Assembly (NCBI GenBank): GCA_031769625.1
Contig: JAUIMM010000534.1
Location: 13,221,001-13,285,000, forward strand
Direction of reading: 5' to 3'
Source: Taudactylus pleione
Lineage: Eukaryota > Chordata > Amphibia > Anura > Myobatrachidae
DNA: 64,000 nt
Part shown: in pieces, positions 43,980 through 55,129 of the stretch
How the letters are laid out: each line of letters starts with the position of its first letter
Numbering within the stretch: position 1 is the first letter of the stretch
Program-made: the position numbers and the translations under genes
Notes under the pieces: generated by a model
What the model was told of the DNA's origin: nothing
What the model saw: only the letters and a program-made list of their open reading frames with translations
Databases searched by the model: none

Positions 43980-45070
43980 CTAGCTGCCACATTGAATTTT
44001 GAAACAAAAGGACAAGCCTATATTAAATTCATTTATTTTATTAATATAAGATGGTTTTTCTGTTTTTATTAAATATACCTTCCTATTTAGAGCTAGTGAA
44101 TATTCAATAGCTTGATCAAGTACAGGTTGCGGATAATTACACTCTTTAAAGGATTCTACCAGAATTGCTGCTCAAGTCTGAAATGTATTAGTATTTGTAC
44201 AGTTTTTTCTAATACGGTGTGGTTGTCTCTTTGGCTCATTATTGAGCCACTTTTTATTATGGTTGCTGGAATATAGTATAAATCTGCAAACATCAACCAT
44301 TTTTTGGTAGGTTGAGGTTGCTATCTTTCCCTCTACCACCTCCACCGTTAATCTAAATAATTAATATGTAAATATCATGAGTGCAAGTGAAAAATAGACC
44401 AAAAAAGTTACTATTAATATATTCAACAAACTTTGTAAAAGAATTAGGGTCACCTTTCCAAATAAAAAACAGGTTGTCGATATAGCGGCAATAGAGGACC
44501 AGATTCACAGTGAAGGCACTGTCCCAGATCATGTCCTGCTTGAGGTGGACAATGTAGATGTTAGCAAAACCCATTGTGAATCTGGTCCCCATCGCCGTAG
44601 CGATGACCTGTAAATAGTGACTGTGATCAAAAAGAAAATAATTGTGCTGTAAGATAAACATAATAAAGTCCAAAATAAATTTCAGTTTTCTCTCTGAGAT
44701 TTCTTCATCTTTTATCAGGCTCATATCTACTGATTCCACATATTTTCCATGTGGAATATTGGTATAGAATGCTTGAATGTTACTGGTGACAAATATATAA
44801 TCTTCTCATTGAATACCTTCTACTAGTTTTATAAATGTAGTTGCCTCTTTGATGTGGGATCTCAGGGAGGAAGTATGAGGCTGTAAATCAACATACTCTA
44901 AAATGACAGATTAGAAGTGAGGCCCTCCCTCAATACCCAAAATTATAGGATGCCCGAGGGGATTGTGCAATGTTTTATGTATTTTGGGAAGGTGATAATA
45001 AACTGGTTTTATTGGGCGGAGGGTGTAGAGGTTCATAATTTTTCAATATATCCAATCTCCATTTAAGTCA
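43980..45070 (-). pseudogene. PLE-B reverse transcriptase fragment
   Basis: On the minus strand: FYTNIPHGKYVESV, then the open frame 44739-44353 with FILDFIMFILQHNYFLFDHSHY, QVIATAMGTRFTMGFANIYI and YCRYIDNLFFIWKGDPNSF. Further downstream are HNKKWLNNEPKRQPHRIRKN, CNYPQPVLDQAIEYSLAL and a stop. These are the palm and thumb regions of PLE RT in order. The usual YIDD reads YIDN. N-terminal sequence before about 45070 and the C-terminal nuclease are missing, with several frameshifts upstream. Confidence 0.82.
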
Positions 45071-45208
45071 AACCCTAATACAATCAAACAAAAAAAATGA
45101 AAAAGCAGGTGGTGCTGCTATATGAGCAATAAAAAACATAAAATATTACATTTCTATATATAAATTTAATTATACAAAATAACATATGATAAATACAAGC
45201 TCTTGGAG

Positions 45209-45420
45209 TGTTCTTGTCACATTCAATTTGTGGGGAGGACTATGTTGGTTTTTAGAGCATAGGAAAAACATTTTGAAAAGTTGTAGCCTGCACACTATCT
45301 CTTGCCATTTTGCATCTCTCCATCAGTCAGACCCCAAAGTCATGAAACTTACAGGGATCGAATTTGTTCTGGAACCATACATTCATTCGGATTTAATGAA
45401 AATATAGAGATAGATTTGTA
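45209..45420 (+). pseudogene. PLE-A GIY-YIG endonuclease part, resuming after the insertions
   Basis: The reading ECSCHIQFVGRT continues directly from YVVYLL upstream of the two insertions, followed after a frame change by FLEHRKNILKSCSLHTISCHFA and QSDPKVMKLTGIEFV. This is the (G)IY…(Y)VG core plus the EHR and H-x-ISxHF blocks of PLE GIY-YIG nucleases. A stop (TAG in RA-stop-EKHF) and a frameshift break it. Confidence 0.8.
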
Positions 45421-46423
45421 GTCACCAGCTTTGATATGTACCATCTGGAACTTTTTTTCTCTTCTTTTCATTTTCTCCCTGGGGTATGGTTGAGTTGCGT
45501 GGCCAGGGACCATCAGTCTGAGACCACCAGTGCCGCACACTAAAACTTGCTGCTTGAGTTCCAATTTCTATTGCCATGTTATACAGCACTGGTTAATGGT
45601 AATTATATTCTGGTTGCGTGGGACATATTGTGAGATCGGGGACTCTTTGTCCGGAGGGTTCTGATGTCACATTTCGTCACACACAACTAGTAATCCTTCC
45701 CCCTCTTCTTTTAATTTTTAACATCGATTCTGGATTACTATGGTCATCCCATGCAAAAGGTGCTTGGACAGAGAGTACGTAGCAAATGGGCTATGAATCA
45801 AGTTTGCTATATATTATGTTGATTATTCATATACTTCAGGATTGCTTACGTAAAGGGTCACTTCCAATATAAGATAGGTCATTTTCTAATATAAGATATA
45901 TAGGGCTTACCTGGTCTGATAGGCTTACTAATGGTAGGAATCTAATTCGCTGTCATCTGTTTAATGCCGTATGTTTCCTGTGACTTACAAAATGCTTGTT
46001 ATTACCTTCTCATATAAGAGTTTGATTTTAACTGTCTCCACTATGACAATTTATGCATAATATGTGACTTATGTCCAGCAGGCATAAAGCACATTCAATC
46101 CTTTTGCTACTTTTTATTACATTTTTATAGTTCGAATATTGTGTGTCAGACATATATTATTGTATGTTTTTTATTTTTATTGTTTAATAATAAATCTATT
46201 ACACATTTGTCTCATTTAGTAAATATGTTGTAAATTCATAACCATCTTTTAGAGGGATCTCAGGTTAGCGCTGACTCTCCTGTAATAATGGAAAATTCTT
46301 TTCTGGCAAATTGAATTTGCTGTAGTGTACAGTATGCTGCAAACCTGAGTTTTTCGATATTGGAGATTGATATTTAGTCTATTCAATTATTTATTCATTT
46401 ACAGTATAATTATAAGTATAATG
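45421..46423. other. probable PLE-A 3' region, otherwise unassigned
   Basis: It follows the nuclease part on the same strand. I see no defined end and no good hammerhead-like motif. Confidence 0.3.
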
Positions 46424-46431
46424 GTTATAAT

Positions 46432-47270
46432 TAGGGATGTGTGCCTGACCATTTTTGCTGGATTTGGATTTGGCTCCAATTCATCATCCGGCTTTGGATT
46501 TGCCAAATCTGCCGTGACTGGCTTTGAGCCTGTATTTTTATACAAAAATTGCCCAAAAAGCTAAAATCACATAAATTGGGCTTTTTTTGTTCCTAGAGTA
46601 TTATTAACCTCAACAATATTAATTTCCAGTCATTTACAGTCAATTTTGACCACCTCACAGTAGTGCCCCATATACAGTCCCCCCACTATTAGTCCCCCCT
46701 ATGCTGCATTGCCCCCAGTAGTAGTCCCTGTTATGCTGCATTGCCCACAGTAGTAGTCCCCATTATGCTGCTTTGTCCCCCAGTAGTAGTACCCATTATG
46801 CTGCTTTGTCCCCCAGTAGTAGTCCCCCTTATGCTGCATTGCCCCTTAGTAGTGGCGCCTTACACACACACAAAGAAAAAAAAACTGACCTGAATCCCCA
46901 CTCCTGCCATGAACGCTGCCATCTGCAGCGGGGGGAGACAGAAGGCGGAGCTCATGAGTGAGCTCCAGCCAGCTCCCTTGGTGGATGTAGCAGCCAATGA
47001 GAGTCTGTCTATCTCTCATTGGCTGCTATAACAAACACACAGCCACCACTGGTGACTGTGTGTTTGCTACTGCATAGGGCAGTCTGCCCTACACTTGTGG
47101 AGCCCTGACATCGGATCCTGTCACAAGGATCCGACGTCAGGAGGATAACATTCGGTTCCTCGTGAGGATCAGCGTGAGGTGGGAAACACCCAAACAGCGT
47201 TTGGGTAGACACGGATCCCTGATGTTCGGAGCAGTTCAGATTCCACAGAATCCGAACCGCTCATCCCTAG
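46432..47270. mobile_element. nonautonomous hAT element, 839 bp, 8-bp TSD
   Basis: Ends TAGGGATGTGTGCC and (reverse complement) TAGGGATGAGCGGTTCGG, with GTTATAAT on both sides (46424-46431, 47271-47278). The right end is the same type as the hAT-1 and hAT-3 5' ends, and the left end as the hAT-1 and hAT-2 3' ends, so it is a deletion derivative of the same group. The interior has a minisatellite and a CTCTCATTGGCTGCTA inverted pair near 46990-47030. No transposase. Confidence 0.92.
46684..46855. repeat. about 36-bp minisatellite in the hAT derivative
   Basis: AGTAGTAGTCCCC…TTATGCTGC and TTTGTCCCCC recur about four to five times. Confidence 0.85.
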
Positions 47271-47278
47271 TTATAATA

Positions 47279-49879
47279 GATTGGGTATATAGTGCCAGAG
47301 TATCTTTCTTTTTTTTAGTAGCAAAAACTGCTCAACTGTGCAAATATAGGCATGGTTTCCTCCTCTAAATTTGACCCCCCGTCTTTCTCCTGTCATACCA
47401 CCACTGACTTAGACCTGGTACATGTAGTGCTCTCATACTGCTCAGTGCCACTCAACAAAATCTTGCTACCATGATGACTTCACTTTAAATGTATCCTTTC
47501 ATCCTACAACACTGCCTTTCCGCTAATCAAACAATCATACTTCTTTTCTGTAATGTCCAATCTTCTAACCCCCATAATCTTTTCTCCACCTTCAACTCAC
47601 TTCTGTATTTCCTTCTTTTTCCTCACTTCAACAAAATCAACTCCATTCTAGAAAATATTTTCTTTTGCCAAAACCCACATACTTTACCCACCTTCTCCCA
47701 CACTCCTCAACATACCCTCAGTTGATTCTCTCCAGTAACTGAAGATAAAGGGCTGAATATATTTATCCTAGAAGATAGGATTGGCCATTATGCAGTGCCC
47801 GGTGCTATTCAATTACAGCCCACAGGCTGCACTTATAGTAACACAGATTTCTGTTCACATCCTCTGGAGACTCGAACAAAAATATCTATTAAATTGCAAT
47901 TGCGCACTCTGTCCTCATCTCGGCTGCTGTGAATGTGTTAACTTATAGCTCCAGGTACTTATAGGTTAATCAGTGTAAGCCACAGATTATACTGCACAAG
48001 GAAAAGGGCTTCCAAGTGAATAGCTCCAGGTGTTAAAGCTTTGGGCTACAACCCTTTCTCTGAGGCGGTAACATATCAAGTATAATTGAATTTGGCCCTT
48101 AGTCATTGCACTTTTCTCATCATCTGTTCTTACAATTTGCCCCTCAACCTTTTACTGTACTTATCAACTTCTCCCCTCTCTCTCCCCCGCTGTATGCCCA
48201 GCTCATGTAGAAACCATCACACAACCCACCAGCCTGTCTCTCCATTTACTACACCACATTTCTCATCTCATCTTATCTGTGGGAACAGACTGAAATTTGT
48301 GTATCTATCTGGGCTACAGGAAAACCGCTGTGGGGTAAATGTAAAGCCTGAAGTTTAGCCTCTAGATCTAAAACACAAGTAAATTAAAAGGCAAAGCTAA
48401 ATAAGTTGGTTTTACATTTTCATTTATTGTTGCCTTAAATCTAGAGGCTACAGTAAATCAACAAAATCTCACAGCTGCCTGCAACCTGCAGTCTATTACA
48501 CAATTACCCCTATATCTTCTACATTTATTTTCCAGGAAAATCTAAAACATTGTATTCTGCAGAGCTGCCTCTATTTTTATCTCAGTCCCCCCTATACTCC
48601 CCCCCCCATATCCTATCTTCACTTTAATATTTAGTGGTTTGTTTATAATATGCAAAATGATCTAAAATTACACTAATTAATTTTTTTTTCTCTTGCATTT
48701 TCTTTTGCTTATTTATGGAAGTCCCCTGTTGCTGAAGATTGTTGGCAGCTCTCACATATAGCTTAAAATAAATAAAGCATTCATTCTGTTTTTTATTAAA
48801 AAATTGTTTTGTTATGCATGCCTAACTGACTTGGCAAGTGGTAAGACTTAAAGCTACCGGACAGTGTTTTGCTGGGGATTTTTGGGTCTTAGTAAATAGA
48901 TCCCTTAGACTTATAATCTAAGCAGATGGCTGACACTAGAGAGGTAACCTGGTTGTAATTAATGGGACTTGGTGCCAATGTGACAATATGACAGAAGAAT
49001 GCAAAAGCTGGCATTTTTTTCCAAGAGAAAGTGGTGTGTGAGAATCAAAGTTGTATTTGTAGCTTAACATATTAAAATAAAAAAGTTACAAGAGGCTGTC
49101 AGAGTCCATTATAAAAATAAAATATTATAAACATTCTATTACAGCTCACCTAATGAAATAAATTTACAATTATTATATTTTTTACAGTAAGGGCTTTTGC
49201 AGAGGATCCGATTGATATGGTAGTTGCAAATTAGGCTGGACAAGCAGTTACAGTACATAGGGGGAGAGCAGCAATTGTGCAAAGGACTGCAGTACATGGC
49301 TCTGTGATTAGTTTAGCTCTGGCATGAACTGAGTTTTACATAGGGAACTGTAACACACAACCCTGAGGGTGATAGTCACACTAAAATCACAACGTGTTTG
49401 CATTTCTTACTGCTTAACATGCTATGTTTACTGCTTTTCATACAGCTCCAACCTTTGCTGCCCTGTTCTGGCTCTTTCCCTTAGTTAGTATTTTTAACTC
49501 ATGACATTGCACTAAAATATACTCTGGATAATGGCACAGTCTGTAACATCATGTACAGTAGGTAATCTGAAATATCCTCATATAGCCTCCTCATTTATCC
49601 TAATAGATTATATTAGAGGTTACTAGTTTGTGCAAACATGCACCTTTTTTTAGGAAAGACATTTGCATTTGTCCATTTCGGTCAATGCTTTGATCTTAAT
49701 TTTAAACTTTTATTACCTTGATAATTAAATCTCAAAACTAAAATTCACAGCAATCTCAGTATTATCAGGATCATAGCATTTCAAATTTAACATGGGATTT
49801 GCCATTGACAGTTTTTACCCTTTATTTCACAACAATCAAGAAATGTTTTTAATTTTAAGCCATTCAGATGACTGGTAAC
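47279..49879. other. mostly unassigned; two possible short foldback elements
   Basis: AAGGGCTGAATATATTTATCC at 47749 and (reverse complement) AAGGGCCAAATTCAATTATAC ending near 48100 may be TIRs of a 350-bp MITE. TAGCCTCTAGAT…ATCTAGAGGCTA (48357-48451) is a second foldback. The rest shows no recognisable gene. Confidence 0.35.
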
Positions 49880-49882
49880 TAT

Positions 49883-50431
49883 GGGCCTGATTCAGACCCA
49901 CTCGCGAGCGGCTGTCCGCTCGCAAGTGGGTCGATGTTATGCACTGAGCATGCGCACGACGGAGAGAGCTCCGTCGTGCGCATGCGCCAGACGCGACGAG
50001 CGAAGGAAAGTCCTTCGCTCGTTGTGTCCGATCAAAGGGGGCGTGCTGTCAATGTTGATTGACAGCACGCCCCCTTTGGTGGGCGTGCCGGGGGCGTGCC
50101 TCCCTGACGGGGGCGTTCCCACGGGAACGCCTCCCGTCAGAAGCCGGCCCACTGACATCACTAGTGATGTCAGTGGGAGTGATTTTGGCTCTGATAGAGC
50201 CAAAATCACTCCGGAGCTTGCGGTTGAAAACCTCAACCGCAGGCTCCGGCTCGCAATTTCGATGGTCGCGATGGTCTAGACCATCGCGGCCATCAAAAAG
50301 CACGCTCGTATAGCCTGTGGGTGGTGACCCACAGCTATACGAGCGTCCAGGAGGACGCTCCATGAAAATGGAGCCCGGCCCTCATTCAGAGCGTGCGCTC
50401 TGCTCAGAGCGTACGGCTCTGAATGAGGGCC
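49883..50431 (+). mobile_element. hairpin-chain element, copy B (3-bp TSD TAT)
   Basis: 549 bp, ends GGGCCTGATTCAG and (reverse complement) GGCCCTCATTCAG, TAT on both sides (49880-49882, 50432-50434). About twelve hairpins follow one another with almost no single-stranded gaps: 49895-49932, 49948-49985, 49991-50027, 50036-50076, 50104-50136, 50148-50175, 50177-50211, 50215-50247, 50261-50294, 50303-50343, 50344-50373 (two small ones) and 50380-50429. GC content is far above the flanks. The overlapping open frames on both strands are a by-product of the palindromes. Confidence 0.93.
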
Positions 50432-50434
50432 TAT

Positions 50435-51135
50435 GTCATAATTGCATATTTAGTCAACAGCTTTCAGGTTGCTAGACTTACTTGTTATCTTTAGTAGAAA
50501 CAAACAACTGTACCCCCAGCAACCCCAGAGGCTCAGTGGGAAGAGGCTAAGCAGAGTCTCTCTTGAGACCACCCGCTTTCCGTTGGATAACAATCAATTT
50601 ACAAATGAGTTTTTAATTACTCTTTGCAGTAATTAGTAATTCACAGTTTTAGTCTGGCATCTTACCAAGACACCCGAGGGAAAAGGACAGATATTGTAGA
50701 TGGTAGAAAGACACAATGATAAAGTGTAAAGATTTTGCTAAATAAATACTAACAAATGAGTGCAACAGAGGTTTACACAATCCTACCTAGTTTAAACAAC
50801 CAAAAACTTTTGTCTAGGCAACACTGGAAAAACTGATACTGTACATGATTAGACAAATCTGACATGTCAAATATTGAATTCACAAAAACATTAAACTTTC
50901 AAAAAGAGCAGTCTTAAATAATATACAAAATTATTGAGGTGTAATCATATTTTGTCATATTGTTAACTTTTTACATATAAACTTAGTAAACAGACCATAA
51001 TGTCACATCACTGGCCTGCCAGACCTATCATGTGAAAGTGAGATAACAAAACTGCACCATACCCATCACAGCCTGCTGTGGAATGTGACACACCGATAGT
51101 GAAGACATCATGATATACTGTATATGTATATATAT
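50435..51135. other. unassigned spacer
   Basis: AT-rich with no recognisable gene or element. Confidence 0.35.
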
Positions 51136-51694
51136 TAGGGATGAGCAGGTTCGGATTCCTGAAATCCGAGCACCCCCGATCCGAGCCGGGAACAGAGTCC
51201 GGCTCAAGTTTTCCCACCTGGCTCGGATCTGAAATCGAGGCAAAACATCATCATCCCGCTTTTGGATTCTCGCGGGTTTTGGATCCCCACGTCTGTGCCA
51301 TTTTTCACTCCGGCTGTGGACAGTGAGGAGGGAGGGTGAGGGTTACTGTGCTGGTGCTGCTGTTGTCCATAGGGGCTGTGTCCAAAGTCCATAGGCGCTT
51401 GCTGGCTGTGTTGTGCAGTGCTGTTGTCCCATAAAAGCTGTATTCCTAAAAGGTGTGCTGTAGTGTCATCCAGGGGGTGCTCTGCCCATCAGGGGAGCTC
51501 CCCCCAAGTGTGCCTTAGCCACACGTGCATCAACAAAGTAGCAGCGCCAAGCGTGCACCTGTGTCATAAGTCAAGGGCCAGCTGGCTCTTCTGTTGAAGG
51601 GTGGTGTAACCTCCAAAATGCCAGAAAAAAATTAAAATTAAATTATTTTTCTGTGTTTGTGTGCACCTTAGCCACACATATCAATATCACATAA

Positions 51695-54456
51695 CTGGAG
51701 GACAAAAATTTGTCCAATAAAAATAAAATAGGGAAAGATCAAGAACCACTTCCTCCAAGTGCTGAAGCTGCTGCCACTAGTCATGACATAGACGATGAAA
51801 TGCCATCAACATTGTCTGCCAAGGCTGATGCCCAATGTCATAGTAGAGGGCATATAAAATCCCATATGCCAAAGTTCAAGAAAATGACCTTAAAAAATAA
51901 ATTTAAATCTTCTAAGGAGAAACATTAACTTGCCAATATGCCATTTACAACACAGAGTGGCAAGGAATGTCTAAGGTCCTTGCCTATGTTCATGACTAGT
52001 GGTTCAGTTTTACATGACAATGGAAGCCCTCCTCCCACTAGAAAAATTAAATGATTTAAGCTGGTAAAAGCACAGTAAAAAAACTGTGCGTTCTAAGAAG
52101 ATATCACAAATCCCCAAGGAGAGGCCAAGTGTGGTGGTGGTTGCAATGCCTGACCTTCCCAACACTGGACGGGAAGAGGTGGCTCCTTCCACCATTTGCA
52201 AGCCCTCTACAAGTGTTGGAAGGAGCATCCACAGTCCAGTTGCTGATATTCAAATTGAAGATGTCACTCTTGAAGTACAACAGGATGAGGATATTGGTGT
52301 AGCTGGCACTGAGAAGGAAGTTTATGAGGATGATTCTGATGGTGATGTGGTCTGTTTAAATCAGGCACCAGGGGAGACAGTTGTTGTCTGTGGGAAGAAA
52401 AAGCCCATTATCATGCCTTGGAAGAAGACCAAACATTCCCCCACTTTGGTCTGGAAATATTTCAGTCCAAATCCAGACAACAACTGTCTTGCCATATGTT
52501 GCGTATGTAAAGGTGTAATAAGTAGTGGTAAGGACATTAACCACCTAGGAACATCGGCCCTCATTCAGAGCCGCTCGTTAGCGGCTGTACGCTCGTTCCG
52601 AGCGATGTTTGCACATCTGCGCATGCGTACGCTTTTTAGTACGCATGCGCGAACCAGTCAGTACGGCCGAAAATCGTTTGTACGCTATATAGCGAGTGCC
52701 TGCTATTTTGAGTGACAGAATGAGGCGTATGTGGGTGGTAACAGGGGAAGGTGCTTGAAAATGGGGAGTGGAGATCCGAACGCAGGCGTGCTTAAAGGTC
52801 AAAATGGGCGTTTTATGGGTGTGTATATTTAAAACAGCAGCGTCATTGACCACGTCACTGGGTTATTTTATAGACAGAACTGCTCGCAAATTTGTGGTAG
52901 CAAACACCAACCACAAGAATAGCGAGCAGTTCATACGCTGGTCGATGTACTCGATTAATCTAATAAATAGCGGACATGACGTAGGATGCGTGCGGCCAGG
53001 GGGCGTTTTTAACCAATAAACGAGCGTATGTTTTGCTCGTTCGTTCAGACTTAGAGGTGTGAACAGACTGCAATGTGCGTACGGATCATTTGAATAGCCA
53101 CCCCTTGTTTTTAAACGAACGACCGCAAATAGCGAACGGCTCTGAATGAGGGCCATCCTCCCTTATACATAACCTACAGCATGTTCATAAAGTGTTACTG
53201 CCAAGTTCAGAAACTGTGGCTAAGACGATAAGCAGTTTAGAGACATCTAAATCCATTTGTACTGTTGTATTCAAGCACCTGCAAACCACACCATCAACTC
53301 CCTCCTCGTCAATTTCCTCCTCAGTCAGGATCATAAGTAGTCCTGCAGGCCATGTCACTGGCATGACTGACTCCTCTCCTATCTGGGATTTCTCCTGAGG
53401 ATCCTGCATTGCTATGCCTACTGCTACCACTGCTGCTGTTGCTGCTGGGAGTCGTTCATCATCCCAGAGAGGAAGTTGGATCACCACTACTTCTTTTACT
53501 AAGCAATTGACCGTAAAACAGTCCTTTGCAAGGAGGATGAAGTATGACAGCAGTCATCCTCTTGCAAAGCAGATTAACTGCCTTGACAGCTATGTTGGTG
53601 TTAGGCGTGAATCCGGTATCTGCCATCAGTGCATTGGGATTTAGACAATTGATGGAGGTAGTGTGTCCCCGGTACCAAATCCTGTGTAGATTCCACTTCA
53701 CTAGGCAGACGATACTGAGAATGTACAGAGACGTCACAAAAAGTGTCCTCAGTGTCCTAAAAAATACGGTTGTACCCAATGTCCACTTAACCACAGACAT
53801 ATGGACAAGTGGAACAGGGCAGACTAAGGACTGTTTGACTGTGACAGCCCACTGGGTAGATGTATCACCTTACACAGCAACAACAGCAGCGTCACCAGTA
53901 GCAGCATCTCAGAAATGCCAGCTTGTTCCAAGGCTACGCTGTGTATCACCAGTTTCAGTAAGAGGCACACTGCCGACACCCTCTTAGAGAAACTGAGGAA
54001 AATCATTGCCCAATGGCTTACCCCACTTAGACTCTCCTGGGATTTGTGATATCTGACAATGCCACCAATATTGTGCAGACATTACATCTGGGCAAATTCC
54101 AGCATGTCCCATGTTTTGCTCACACAATAAATTTGGTGGTGCAGAATTTTTCTGATAAAAGACAGGGGCATGCAGGAGATGCTTTGGGTGGCCCGAAATT
54201 TTTTTGCCCAGTTTCACCATTCAGCGACTGTGTGCCAAAGACTGGAGCACCAGCAAACACTCTTGAACCTGCCCTGCCATCACCTGAAGCAAGAGGTTGT
54301 GACGCAATGGAACTCAACCATCTATATGCTTCAGAGGATGGAGGAGCAGCAAAAGGTCATTCAAGCCTATACATTCACAAATGACATAGGCAAAGGAGGG
54401 GGTATACACCTAACTCAAGTGCAGTGGAGAATGATTTCTGAGTTGTGCAAGGTTCT
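51695..54456 (+). pseudogene. hAT-3 transposase, broken and truncated
   Basis: The reading begins with CTG at 51695 where hAT-1 has ATG, followed by EDKNLSNKNKIGKDQEP. It passes a stop after SSKEKH and an acidic region with VEVQQDEDI-like sequence. The BED finger (LVWKYFSPNPDNNCLAIC, CCVC) is split by the insertion at 52556 and resumes at 53158 with SLIHNLQHVHKV. Then come SAISALGFRQLMEVVCPRYQ, LTTDIWTSGTGQTKDCLTV, ISDNATNIVQTLHLGKF and FAHTINLVVQNF in shifting frames, and finally LKQEVVTQWNSTIYMLQRM up to the microsatellite. At the two positions where hAT-1 has TAG and TGA, this copy still has the sense codons. Confidence 0.85.
52556..53154. mobile_element. 3-bp-TSD TIR element inserted in hAT-3 (TSD ATC)
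   Basis: 599 bp with perfect 17-bp ends GGCCCTCATTCAGAGCC. ATC is on both sides (52553-52555, 53155-53157). hAT-1 has a single ATC at this site (CTAGGAACATCCTCCC), so the empty site is known and the 3-bp duplication is proven. The ends are those of the hairpin-chain family, but the interior has only a few hairpins (for example GCGCATGCGTACGC…GTACGCATGCGC near 52619) and resembles 15798-16377. Confidence 0.95.
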
Positions 54457-54457
54457 A

Positions 54458-54544
<87 letters not shown>

Positions 54545-54545
54545 A
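54457..54545. repeat. (TA)n(CA)n compound microsatellite
   Basis: About 25 TA units, then about 17 CA units. It forms the truncation point of hAT-3. Confidence 0.95.
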
Positions 54546-54547
54546 CA

Positions 54548-55129
54548 GTATATCTATCATGATGTCATCACTATGGATGCATCACATGCCCGCAACTGTG
54601 ATGGTCATCACTGAGTCCCGTCACCATGACAACAATGTAAACAATGACACAGCTGTGAACAATATGTAAAGCAGTAAAATAGCCTGTAGGGCAATACAGT
54701 AACATAAATATCAGTACATTACATGGTCAGTATAGTCTATGCAATACAAGAGAATCAATAGTAATAGGAAAAATTACTAAAATAAAAAAAAATAACACAT
54801 TAACACAGAATGCAGCCAAGTGCATAATATATACAGTGGCAGCACTCTGCTTGGATCTACTGTAAGTTATGGGATAAAAAGGAATACAACTTAATATGCA
54901 AAATTTCAGCATAATATTCAAACAATGTATATGTGTATTCACCTAGATTAGTACAATAAAATATAATGCTGCACAACTTACAGTATGAAATCTAAAAAGA
55001 CCACAATAGTAGGCAATATCACATTATACTCTAGCAGCTATAAAGCAGTATACTCAAATAATACAGCACATGCTATCATAATGTGCATAATAGCACCTAA
55101 TATGTTATAAAGAAGCTCAAATAGGAGGC
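54548..55129. other. unassigned spacer, possibly PLE 3' sequence
   Basis: It lies downstream, on the minus strand, of the PLE endonuclease fragment at 55130-55870. No motif is recognised. Confidence 0.3.

Larger units (their letters stand above)
42586..45199 (-). mobile_element. PLE-B: Penelope-like element inserted in PLE-A, 9-bp TSD
   Basis: CTCTTGGAG is present on both sides (42577-42585, 45200-45208). Direct terminal repeats of about 107 bp lie at 42586-42694 and 45093-45199 (GAAAATGAAAAAGCAGGTGG, TGCTGCTATAT…). In minus orientation the order is a short 5' repeat, RT coding (45070-43980), a hammerhead-like motif (43877-43832), a hairpin-chain insertion (43520-42992), a TA tract, then the 3' repeat. 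This is a PLE with pLTR-like direct terminal repeats. The GIY-YIG domain is absent, so this copy could not have supplied its own nuclease. Confidence 0.85.
51136..54456 (+). mobile_element. hAT-3: hAT-1-type element, 3'-truncated
   Basis: The 5' end TAGGGATGAGCAGGTTCGG and the following CTGAAATCCGAG match the hAT-1 5' end. A transposase closely related to hAT-1 reads on the plus strand. The subterminal region has one unit of the hAT-1 tandem repeat (about 51500-51690), not three. The element stops abruptly at a (TA)n(CA)n tract after the LCKVL block, so the dimerisation domain and 3' TIR are lost. A 599-bp TIR element sits inside it. Confidence 0.88.

Noticed and set aside
46684..46855. CRISPR-like array
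   Set aside because: The units are contiguous with no unique spacers, and the context is vertebrate transposon DNA.
49881..50279. 132-codon frame, and the similar one at 58556-58948
   Set aside because: Both arise from GC-rich palindromes of the hairpin-chain element and exist on both strands.
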